Below, one piece after another: positions 56,977 through 64,000 of a DNA stretch of 64,000 nucleotides (the first letter of the stretch is position 1; each line of letters opens with the position of its first letter). Position numbers and translations under genes: made by a program. The notes beneath the pieces are model-generated. The model did no database searches. It saw only the letters and a program-made list of their open reading frames with translations, and was not told the origin of the DNA. The stretch covers positions 434,001 to 498,000 of the forward strand of contig NZ_QVIO01000001.1 of the NCBI RefSeq assembly GCF_003416895.1, read 5' to 3'. This DNA is from Duganella sp. BJB476 (GTDB taxonomy: Bacteria; Pseudomonadota; Gammaproteobacteria; Burkholderiales; Burkholderiaceae_D).

Positions 56977-58815
56977 TCAACCAAAGGTAAAGGCGTAGGC
57001 TTGCACGCCGGGATCGAGGAATTCAATGCTGAAGGTGCGGTCGGCGATGCTGCCGGACTGCCGCACCAGCTGATACAGACGCTGGCCGGTGATGGTGCCG
57101 CTGCCATCGACGCCGACGTCGGTGCCGTGGTTTGCGCCGGGTGCTGCGCCGTCTATCGTCACGCGGAAGCGCACCGGTTTGCCATCCTTGCCGGGACCGA
57201 GCACCAGGTGCAGGTCGCGCGCATGGAAGCGGTAGACGATACGGCCCGTGCCCTGGTTCAGTGTGACCTGGTCAGGCTGCGACAGCCAGTTGCCGGCCAG
57301 GCCCCATTGATTCAGCGCCGGCTGCGATGGAGCGGTGTAGCTGCGCGGCTGGTCCGCTGCCTGTCCCTCCGGCGAGGCGAAGTTTCGTGCGCGCTCGTAG
57401 CCCAGGTAGGTCTCCGGCGAAGCCACCTGGCCCATGTCGGCGGCCTGCTGCACGCCCTTGGCGTCTTCCGCGCTGACCACCGTGTTGGCGACGTCCTTGC
57501 GACCCGCTTCTTCCAGCAGCTGCTGGATCACCTGCTCGGACTGGGCGTATTCGCCTTCGCCGAAATGGTGATGACGGATCTGGCCCTTGGCGTCGATGAA
57601 GTAGTGCGCCGGCCAGTACTGGTTGCCGAACGCGCGCCAGATGGCGTAATCGTTATCGACGGCGACAGGGTAGGTGATGCCGAGGTCCTTGATCGCCTTG
57701 CGGACGTTGCCGATATCACGCTCGAAGGCGAATTCCGGAGCGTGCACGCCGATCACCACCAGGCCCTGGTCGCGATACTTTTCCGCCCAGGCTTTCACGT
57801 AGGGCATGGTGCGCAGGCAGTTGATGCAGGAGTAGGTCCAGAAGTCGACCAGCACCACTTTGCCTTTCAGCTGGGCTGCGGTCAGCGGCGCGGAGTTCAG
57901 CCAGTCGACTGCGCCAGTCAGCGGCGGCAGCTTGCCTTCCACCGGCAGCGTGTCGTCAGCCGGCCCCGCGCCGTGCATGGCTGGGCCCTTGCCGGTCATC
58001 GCCGTGCGCGACATCATCGCGCCACCAGCCATCATGGCGCTCGAGCCGTGCATGGCGTCGCCCTGCGGATCGTGCGGCGACAGCTTATCGATCAGCTTTT
58101 GCTCCAGCCCAGCCGTCGCCACGGTTGAAACCCGCGTCAACAGCCCGGTATCGAGCCCGCTGGCGATGGCTGCCACGCCGCCGAGCATGGCCACGCCCAA
58201 GCCGCGCCGTATCCATTCCCCCGCGCCCAATGAACGCTTCATCGCGCTGAAGACCTTACCGCCGATGAGCAGCGCCAACGCCAACGAAGTCGCCGCGCCC
58301 GCCGCATAGGCCAACAGCAGCAGCGTCGTCCCGGCACTGGCGCCGTTCAGCGCCGCGCCGGTCAGCACCAGGCCGAGCACCGGACCGGCGCAGGGCGCCC
58401 ACAGCAGACCAGTCGCAATCCCGAGCAGGAACGACGCCCGCGCTCCTGACCAGACGCCGTCGCCCGTCGCAGCATCCGACGCCTGCGCCTTGCTGGACAG
58501 CTTGTCGCCCAGCGCCACCAGCGGCTTGGTCAAGCGATCCGCCAGATGCGGCAGCATCAAGGTCAGGCCAAAGAAGGCCATCAGCGCCATCGCCAGCCAG
58601 CGGCCATACTGGTTGGCCTGCACCACCCAGCCGCCGCCGACGGCAGCCAGCGTCGCCACCAGCGCAAAGGTCAGCGCCATCCCTGCCAGCATCGGCAGGC
58701 CACTGCGCACAAACGGCTGCCCCGTGCGCGCAAACACAAACGGCAGCACCGGCAAAATGCATGGGCTAACTATGGTCAGCGCGCCGCCCAGATAAGAAAG
58801 AAGTATCAACAGCAT
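56977..58815 (-). CDS. dipZ: DipZ-type CcdA-thioredoxin fusion with Met-rich linker
   Basis: About 612 residues from ATG 58815 (GGAGG 9 bases upstream; a TTG three codons earlier abuts the site). A CcdA-like membrane domain with redox cysteines C19 ('SPCILPVLPF') and C142 ('WAPCAGPVLG') passes electrons across the membrane. A Met/His-rich linker (255-280) follows, then a TlpA-like thioredoxin domain with Cys330-x-x-Cys333 ('YSCINC') and a C-terminal carbohydrate-binding-like domain. Likely electron source for the flanking MsrA and MsrB. Confidence 0.93.
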   Translation of the reverse strand: MLLILLSYLGGALTIVSPCILPVLPFVFARTGQPFVRSGLPMLAGMALTFALVATLAAVGGGWVVQANQYGRWLAMALMAFFGLTLMLPHLADRLTKPLVALGDKLSSKAQASDAATGDGVWSGARASFLLGIATGLLWAPCAGPVLGLVLTGAALNGASAGTTLLLLAYAAGAATSLALALLIGGKVFSAMKRSLGAGEWIRRGLGVAMLGGVAAIASGLDTGLLTRVSTVATAGLEQKLIDKLSPHDPQGDAMHGSSAMMAGGAMMSRTAMTGKGPAMHGAGPADDTLPVEGKLPPLTGAVDWLNSAPLTAAQLKGKVVLVDFWTYSCINCLRTMPYVKAWAEKYRDQGLVVIGVHAPEFAFERDIGNVRKAIKDLGITYPVAVDNDYAIWRAFGNQYWPAHYFIDAKGQIRHHHFGEGEYAQSEQVIQQLLEEAGRKDVANTVVSAEDAKGVQQAADMGQVASPETYLGYERARNFASPEGQAADQPRSYTAPSQPALNQWGLAGNWLSQPDQVTLNQGTGRIVYRFHARDLHLVLGPGKDGKPVRFRVTIDGAAPGANHGTDVGVDGSGTITGQRLYQLVRQSGSIADRTFSIEFLDPGVQAYAFTFG

Positions 58816-58830
58816 GATGTTCAACCTCCG

Positions 58831-59325
58831 TTAAGCCGCGCCGGGCGTGAAAGTCAGCGCCAGACCGTCGATGCAGTAACGCAGGCCGGTCGGTTCCGGG
58901 CCGTCGTCGAACACATCGCCCAGATGCCCGCCGCAGCGGCGGCACTGCACCTCCGCGCCACGGAAACCCAGCGACGTCGTGCGGCTGGTGTAGACGCCGC
59001 GTTCCAGCGGCTTCCAGAAACTGGGCCAGCCAGTGCCGCTATCGAACTTGGTCGCGGACGAGAACAAAGGATTCTGGCAGCCGGCGCAGAAGAATTTACC
59101 GGCGCGATGCTCCTTGTAGAGCGGGCTGCTGAACGGCCGCTCCGTGCCGCCGCGCCGCAAGATCTCATACTGCGCGGGCGAAAGCAGTGCGTGCCATTCG
59201 GCGTCCGTGTGGGTCACTTCCCAGGCCGGAGCCGGGGCGGCATGGACGGCGCGCCATTTTAAAGCTGCGGCGCCTGCCATCAGGGCGGCGCCGCTAGTCA
59301 GGAGAAATTTGCGTCTGGAAGTCAT
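58831..59325 (-). CDS. msrB: Peptide methionine sulfoxide reductase MsrB (Tat-exported)
   Basis: 164 residues from ATG 59325. Tat leader 'TSRRKFLLTSGAALMAGAAAL'. Core with the zinc cysteines 'FFCAGCQNPLF' and 'CRRCGGHLGDVF' and the catalytic Cys in 'RYCIDGLALTF'. Reduces the R-epimer of methionine sulfoxide. First gene of the eight-gene run, 151 bases from the divergent response regulator. Confidence 0.95.
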   Translation of the reverse strand: MTSRRKFLLTSGAALMAGAAALKWRAVHAAPAPAWEVTHTDAEWHALLSPAQYEILRRGGTERPFSSPLYKEHRAGKFFCAGCQNPLFSSATKFDSGTGWPSFWKPLERGVYTSRTTSLGFRGAEVQCRRCGGHLGDVFDDGPEPTGLRYCIDGLALTFTPGAA

Positions 59326-59476
59326 ATGAACTCCATAAAGTGGAATGTCGATGCAGCCATTGTGGCCGGGAAGGGCTGGCGAAATCCTCACGTAAACTTC
59401 AATTAAATGTGATACTTTCCAACGCAGGAATCCCGCACAATGGCGGCATCCAGACTTTTACCCGGCCCGACTGACT

Positions 59477-60193
59477 ATGGATTTACCAAAACGCGTCCTG
59501 ATCGTTGAGGATGATATGCCCATTGCCGACCTGCTGCGCCTGCATTTGCAGGATGAAGGCTATCAGGTCACCCACTGCGCCGACGGCAACCAGGGCCTGG
59601 CCCAGCTGCGCACCGGCGGCTGGGATGCGCTGATCCTCGACCTGATGCTGCCCGGCGTGGACGGACTGGAGATCTGCCGTCAGGCGCGGGCGATGGCGAC
59701 CTACACGCCCATCATCATCACCAGCGCCCGTTCCAGCGAAGTGCACCGCATCCTCGGCCTGGAGCTGGGCGCGGACGATTACCTGGTCAAGCCGTTCTCG
59801 GTGCTGGAGCTGGTGGCTCGCGTCAAGGCGCTGCTGCGCCGCGCCGACGCCATGGCCCGCAACCAGCGCAATGAATCCGGCGCGCTGGAACTGAACGGCG
59901 TGCGCCTCGATCCGCTGACCCGGCAAGCCCAGGTCGAAGGCCGCCCGCTGGACCTGACGCCGCGCGAATTTGACCTGCTGTACTTCTTCGTCAAGCATCC
60001 GGAAAAAGTGTTCTCGCGGCTGGACCTGCTCAACCAGGTGTGGGGCTACCAGCACGACGGCTACGAACACACGGTCAACACCCACATCAACCGCCTGCGC
60101 GCCAAGATCGAAGCCGATCCCGCCGACCCTGCCCGCATCCTGACCGTGTGGGGCAAGGGCTACCGCTTTGCCAACGGCGGGCCTGCGGAATGA
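59477..60193 (+). CDS. OmpR-family response regulator
   Basis: 238 residues: a receiver with phospho-Asp55 ('LILDLMLPGVDG'), conserved Lys in 'YLVKPFSVLEL', and a winged-helix DNA-binding domain ('RPLDLTPREFDLLYFF', 'GYEHTVNTHINRLRAKIE'). Stop overlaps the kinase start (ATGA). Divergent from the msrB-dipZ-msrA run, its likely target. Confidence 0.94.
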   Translation: MDLPKRVLIVEDDMPIADLLRLHLQDEGYQVTHCADGNQGLAQLRTGGWDALILDLMLPGVDGLEICRQARAMATYTPIIITSARSSEVHRILGLELGADDYLVKPFSVLELVARVKALLRRADAMARNQRNESGALELNGVRLDPLTRQAQVEGRPLDLTPREFDLLYFFVKHPEKVFSRLDLLNQVWGYQHDGYEHTVNTHINRLRAKIEADPADPARILTVWGKGYRFANGGPAE

Positions 60194-61683
60194 ACCTGAG
60201 CTTATCGCAGCGGCTGTCGCTGGTGTTCTCGGTGCTGCTGCTGGCTTGCTGCGGCGCGTCCGCATGGTTGCAGATCCGCGCCAACATCATGCATGAGAAG
60301 GAAGTGGTGCAGGGCCTGTCGCGCGGGCTGGCGCGCAGCATCGCGCTCGACGCGCAGCTGATGCATGCGAACAGCGATCCCGTTCCTGCGCCCGGTGCGC
60401 CGGCCAGTGAGGGCCTCGGCCCCGAAACGGTGCGCCGCTTGTTCGGTCAGCTGATGGTGGTCAATCCCAACGTCGAAGTCTACCTGCTGGACATGGACGG
60501 CCGCATCGTCGGCCACGCCGCGCCGGCCGGTCACTTGAAGCGCGACCATGTGAACCTTGAACCGATCCGCCGCCTGCTGGACAACCAGCCCTTGCCGATC
60601 CAGGGCGACGACCCGCGCAGCGACAGCGGCCGCAAGGTGTTCAGCGCGGCCGTGCTGCGCATGGACGAGCGCAAGGTCGGCTACATCTACGTCATCCTGC
60701 AAAGCGAGGAGCACGACCGGCTTGCCGCCCGCGCCACCGCCAGCTCGGTGCTGCGCACGACCTTGTGGTCGATGGCGATCGTGGCTTTGCTAGGGCTGCT
60801 GGCCGGCCTGGTTGCCTTCCGCCTGATCACGCGGCCGTTGCATCGCCTGACCGCGACCATGCGCCAGCTCGACACCAAGGCCGAGCAGCTGGTGCTGCCG
60901 CCGCCCAACGCCGGTGGGCGGCGCGACGAGATCGCGATCCTGGAGCGCACCTACGGCGAGATGGCCGAGCGCATCAACGAGCAATGGCAGACCATGCGCC
61001 AGCTGGATCATGAGCGCCGCGAAGTGGTGGCGAACATCTCCCACGACCTGCGCACGCCGCTTGGCTCGCTGCACGGCTACCTGGAGACTTTGTCGCTGAA
61101 GGACGAGACGCTGGATGCGGCGGGCCGCCAGCACTACCTCGGCATCGCGCTGGCGCAGAGCCGCAAGGTGGGGCGTCTGGCGCAGGCCTTGTTCGAGCTG
61201 GCGCGCCTGGAACATGGCGCGGTGGCTCCGGAGATCGAAGCCTTCTCGCTGAGTGACCTGATACAGGACGTGTTCCAGAAATTCGAACTGCGCGCCGAGG
61301 AAAAACAGCTGCACCTGAACGCCTTGCTGCCGCATCCGGCGCCGATGGTGCGCGCGGACCTGGGCATGATCGAGCGCGTGCTGACCAATCTGTTCGACAA
61401 CGCGATCCGCCATACGCCGGCCGGCGGCACGGTGGAGATAACAGTGGAGCCGGGTGGACAAGGTCAGGTTCGCATCACCGTCAGCGATACGGGGCCTGGC
61501 ATCCCGGCGGATATGGAGGAAGTGCTGTTCCGCCGCCCGTTCGCGCTGCGCGGCGAACACAGGGAAGGGGGCTTGGGCCTGTTGATCGTCAGCCGCATCC
61601 TGCAACTGCACGACAGCACCATCGAATTGGTCCGCATGCCGCAGCGCGGCGCCGTATTCCGTTTTGCGTTGGCGACGGCTTAA
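60190..61683 (+). CDS. Sensor histidine kinase
   Basis: 497 residues from ATG 60190, overlapping the regulator stop. TM1 (about 9-27), a periplasmic sensor of about 155 residues, TM2 (about 192-212), HAMP, HisKA with phospho-His285 ('VVANISHDLRTPLGSLHGY') and HATPase ('LTNLFDNAIRHTPAGG', 'DTGPGIP', 'GGLGLLIV'). Its sensor resembles no named domain I know. An oxidative or metal stress signal is suggested by the divergent operon. Confidence 0.93.
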   Translation: MNLSLSQRLSLVFSVLLLACCGASAWLQIRANIMHEKEVVQGLSRGLARSIALDAQLMHANSDPVPAPGAPASEGLGPETVRRLFGQLMVVNPNVEVYLLDMDGRIVGHAAPAGHLKRDHVNLEPIRRLLDNQPLPIQGDDPRSDSGRKVFSAAVLRMDERKVGYIYVILQSEEHDRLAARATASSVLRTTLWSMAIVALLGLLAGLVAFRLITRPLHRLTATMRQLDTKAEQLVLPPPNAGGRRDEIAILERTYGEMAERINEQWQTMRQLDHERREVVANISHDLRTPLGSLHGYLETLSLKDETLDAAGRQHYLGIALAQSRKVGRLAQALFELARLEHGAVAPEIEAFSLSDLIQDVFQKFELRAEEKQLHLNALLPHPAPMVRADLGMIERVLTNLFDNAIRHTPAGGTVEITVEPGGQGQVRITVSDTGPGIPADMEEVLFRRPFALRGEHREGGLGLLIVSRILQLHDSTIELVRMPQRGAVFRFALATA

Positions 61684-62483
61684 GCCAACTGCAAAGGCGC
61701 ACGCCAGCCGTTCAGATAATGCTGCGGTGTCTTGCCGAGGATACGGCGGAACATCGCGCTGAACGCGCTCGGACTGGCATAGCCCAGCGCAGCCGCGATC
61801 TCGCCCACGCTGTCGCCGCGCGCCAGCCGGCCGAACGCTTCGGCCAGATGCACCTGCTGCACCCATTGGCGGTAGTGCAGTCCGGTCTCTTTTGGGAACA
61901 GGCGTATCAAGGTACGCGCACTGGCGCCGGCTTCGGCGGCCCAGTCCTCGATGGTGCGCGGGCTGCCCGGATCGTCCATGATGGCTTCGCACACTGCCAG
62001 CAGGCGCCGGTCGCGCGGCCAGGGGATGGCGATCGGCACCGTCTCCGCCGCCGCCAGTTCGGACAGGATCAGCATCGCCAGATGTTCGCCGCGTCCGGGC
62101 AGTGGATATTCGATCGGCTCATCCAGCAGCGACAGTATCAGCTCGCGCAGCAGCGGGCTGACTTCGATCACGCGGCAGCTGTCGCCGAAAGCCTGCGCCG
62201 CCCCGGCTTCGATGTAGATGGTCCGCATCGTCACGCGGCTTAGCGAGGTCCATTGATGCACCACGCCCGGTGGGATGAACAGCGCGCGGCGCGGCGGCAG
62301 TATCCACACGCCGAAGGCGGTCTTCACCTTCATCAGCCCTTCTGTGGCATACAGCAGCTGCGCGCGTTCGTGACTGTGCGGCGCCACCGATACACCGTGC
62401 ACCTCGTCGCGCGCCATCGCCGTGACGACGCGTGGCACGCGCTGGTAATCGCGATGATCGCTGCTGCGTTTGAGAGCCTTCAT
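61680..62483 (-). CDS. AraC-family regulator
   Basis: 267 residues. An N-terminal cupin-like ligand domain ('PHSHERAQLLYATEGLM', 'FIPPGVVHQWTS') and a C-terminal pair of helix-turn-helices ('SARTLIRLFPKETGLHYRQW', 'VGEIAAALGYASPSAFSAMF'). Divergent from the exporter gene at 62546 with a 62-base gap, so it probably regulates it. Its stop overlaps the kinase stop by 4 bases. Confidence 0.92.
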   Translation of the reverse strand: MKALKRSSDHRDYQRVPRVVTAMARDEVHGVSVAPHSHERAQLLYATEGLMKVKTAFGVWILPPRRALFIPPGVVHQWTSLSRVTMRTIYIEAGAAQAFGDSCRVIEVSPLLRELILSLLDEPIEYPLPGRGEHLAMLILSELAAAETVPIAIPWPRDRRLLAVCEAIMDDPGSPRTIEDWAAEAGASARTLIRLFPKETGLHYRQWVQQVHLAEAFGRLARGDSVGEIAAALGYASPSAFSAMFRRILGKTPQHYLNGWRAPLQLA

Positions 62484-62545
62484 TTGTCACTTATTCGACG
62501 AAAAATGGAATATATCGTGTTTTTAGCCATATTACACTGGCAGGC

Positions 62546-63751
62546 ATGAATACCTCCACACTTGCTCCCGCCAGTCGCGCCCACGGCGACACCGTTATCT
62601 CCATCCTCGGCGCCGTCGCGCTGGTCCATTTGCTGAACGACCTGACGCAGGCGATGCTGCCGTCGATCTATCCGATGCTGAAGGCGCAGTTCGGCCTGAC
62701 GTTCGCGCAGGTCGGCCTGATCACGCTGACCTTCCAGTGCACCGCCTCGCTGCTGCAACCGTGGATAGGTCTGTACACCGACCGCCGCCCGCTGCCTTTC
62801 CTGCTGCCGCTGGGGATGGTCTCCACGCTGATCGGCGTGTTGATGATGTCCGGCGCCGGCAGCTTCCCGGCCTTGCTGGTGGCTGCGGCGCTGATCGGCG
62901 TCGGTTCCTCGACCTTCCACCCGGAGGCTTCGCGCGTGGCGCGCATCGCCTCGGGTGGGCGGTTCGGTTTTGCGCAGTCGCTGTTCCAGGTCGGCGGCAA
63001 TGTCGGTTCGGCGCTCGGGCCGTTGCTGGCTGCAGCGATCATCATCGGCCGTGGGCAGGGCAATATCGCCTGGTTTGCGTTGCTCGTGATGGTGGCGATT
63101 GTGGTGCTGGTACGCGTCGGCCGCTGGCATAGCGCGCACCTGGCCGGACTGCCGCGCAAAACCGCATCGCATGCCGTATCGCCTTTATCCAAGGGCCGCG
63201 TTTATGGCGCGCTGACGGTGCTGGCGCTGCTGGTCTTCTCCAAGTACATCTACATGTCGAGCTTGAGCAGCTACTACACCTTCTACCTGATCGATAAATT
63301 CGGCTTGTCGGTATCGTCGGCGCAGTTGTATCTGTTCCTGTTTTTGGCGGCGGTGGCGGCGGGCACTTTCATGGGTGGGCCGATCGGCGACCGCATCGGC
63401 CGCAAGCGCGTGATCTGGATCTCGATCCTCGGCGCGGCGCCGTTCACGCTGATGCTGCCTTACGTCGGCCTGGCCTGGACGGCCGTGCTGTCGGTGGTGA
63501 TCGGCTTCGTGATCTCGTCGGCGTTTTCCGCCATCGTGGTGTTCGCGCAGGAGCTCATGCCGGGCAAGGTCGGCATGATTGCGGGGATATTCTTTGGATT
63601 GATGTTTGGCGTGAGCGGCATCGGCGCCGCCGCCATGGGGCATATCGCCGACGTAGCCGGCATCGCCTATGTGTACAAACTGTGTTCGTTCCTGCCGCTG
63701 CTGGGCATCCTGACGGTGCTGCTGCCGCATATCGAGCAGCCGCACCGTTAG
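62546..63751 (+). CDS. MFS exporter, fosmidomycin-resistance (Fsr) type
   Basis: 401 residues with 12 membrane spans. The motif 'GVGSSTFHPEASRVARIAS' is characteristic of Fsr-type proteins, along with 'HLLNDLTQAMLPSIYP' near the start and 'GPIGDRIGRKRVIWIS' in the second half. Likely exports fosmidomycin-like or other small compounds. Controlled presumably by the divergent AraC regulator. Confidence 0.9.
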   Translation: MNTSTLAPASRAHGDTVISILGAVALVHLLNDLTQAMLPSIYPMLKAQFGLTFAQVGLITLTFQCTASLLQPWIGLYTDRRPLPFLLPLGMVSTLIGVLMMSGAGSFPALLVAAALIGVGSSTFHPEASRVARIASGGRFGFAQSLFQVGGNVGSALGPLLAAAIIIGRGQGNIAWFALLVMVAIVVLVRVGRWHSAHLAGLPRKTASHAVSPLSKGRVYGALTVLALLVFSKYIYMSSLSSYYTFYLIDKFGLSVSSAQLYLFLFLAAVAAGTFMGGPIGDRIGRKRVIWISILGAAPFTLMLPYVGLAWTAVLSVVIGFVISSAFSAIVVFAQELMPGKVGMIAGIFFGLMFGVSGIGAAAMGHIADVAGIAYVYKLCSFLPLLGILTVLLPHIEQPHR

Positions 63752-63755
63752 CCAA

Positions 63756-63783
63756 CGTCATTCCCGCTTTCGCGGGAATGACG
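63756..63783. repeat. REP-like hairpin (ATTCCC-N8-GGGAAT type)
   Basis: A perfect 12-base stem, CGTCATTCCCGC and GCGGGAATGACG, with a 4-base loop. It matches the Neisseria dRS3 pattern ATTCCC-N8-GGGAAT, a dispersed repeat. Sited between convergent genes, where it may also act as a transcript end for both. Confidence 0.7.
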
Positions 63784-63785
63784 CC

Positions 63786-64000
63786 TTAGGACTCGATGAA
63801 GCGCATCTTGAAGTTGCGGCCTTTGATGGCGCCGAAGTCGCCACCCAGCGGGTTGTTCCGGCTGAGGCGCTCGAAGGCATCGTAGGCCACGCGGCGGTCG
63901 ATCGCCACGTAGGTCTGGAACTCGAACACGTTGATCTTGCCGACTTGTTCTTTCGAGAGGCCAGCGTCGCCGGTCAGTGCGCCCAGCAGGTCGCCCGGAC
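63786..64000 (-). CDS. dbpA: DEAD-box RNA helicase DbpA, C-terminal end (cut by window edge)
   Basis: The last 71 residues in this window, read toward the stop at 63786, match the DbpA RNA-binding domain: 'RPGDLLGALTGDAGLS', 'KINVFEFQTYVAID' and 'AIKGRNFKMRF'. DbpA unwinds 23S rRNA during large-subunit assembly. The helicase core lies beyond the window. Confidence 0.85.
   Translation of the reverse strand, partial: PGDLLGALTGDAGLSKEQVGKINVFEFQTYVAIDRRVAYDAFERLSRNNPLGGDFGAIKGRNFKMRFIES

Overview
The window reads as a chromosomal segment of a GC-rich, motile betaproteobacterium, most likely Oxalobacteraceae (Massilia, Duganella or Janthinobacterium type). This is inferred from FlhDC-controlled motility joined to one large che operon, EarP/EF-P with an Arg32-type EF-P, Burkholderiales-type porins, a DUF3460-scpA-panC block, and uniform codon use. 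I see no phage, transposase, CRISPR array or replication origin. Genes are dense, and most long antisense reading frames are shadows of real genes.

Layout. 1-557 is the start of kynureninase (kynU), cut by the window edge. 558-1157 is a long regulatory region holding two tandem sigma-28-like promoters and two palindromes ahead of flhDC. 1158-15560 is the motility and chemotaxis block: flhD, flhC, a membrane methyltransferase, motA, motB, a CheZ-like protein, cheY1, cheA, cheW, an MCP, cheR, cheD, cheB, cheY2, cheZ and an EAL/HDOD protein. 15624-18034 holds a small membrane protein, panC, scpA and DUF3460. 18125-27150 is accessory: an esterase-like hydrolase, an EamA exporter, an unrecognised papain-like membrane protein, a LysR/GST/PNPOx-reductase redox set and a secreted PHB-depolymerase-type esterase. 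27266-35693 is a LysR-flanked module (D-glutamate-cyclase-family protein, MFS carrier, fused 5-oxoprolinase, porin, Cache protein) that I read as uptake and breakdown of 5-oxoproline or D-glutamate. 35826-42887 carries a YcgR-like PilZ protein, a GNAT enzyme, metG, apbC/mrp, small proteins and gltX.

42972-44063 is an array of eight tRNA genes (three Ala-GGC and five Glu-TTC) directly behind gltX, ended by a strong terminator. On the minus strand beyond it lies the most unusual module (44119-47721): a Gly/Gln-rich repeat protein, a 97-residue protein that resembles a free-standing subtilase propeptide, and a subtilase with no visible signal peptide. Next come earP and efp, which act together (EarP rhamnosylates EF-P), then a Tat-exported amidase and an alpha/beta hydrolase.

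52656-59325 is an eight-gene minus-strand run, msrB-dipZ-msrA-substrate-binding protein-SCO-cupredoxin-like-permease-ATPase. It combines periplasmic methionine-sulfoxide repair, its electron supply, copper-type redox proteins and an NrtA/SsuA-like ABC transporter. A two-component system (59477-61683) is divergent from it and is the obvious candidate regulator. The window ends with an AraC regulator divergent from a fosmidomycin-resistance-type exporter, a REP-like hairpin, and the 3' end of a DbpA-type RNA helicase.
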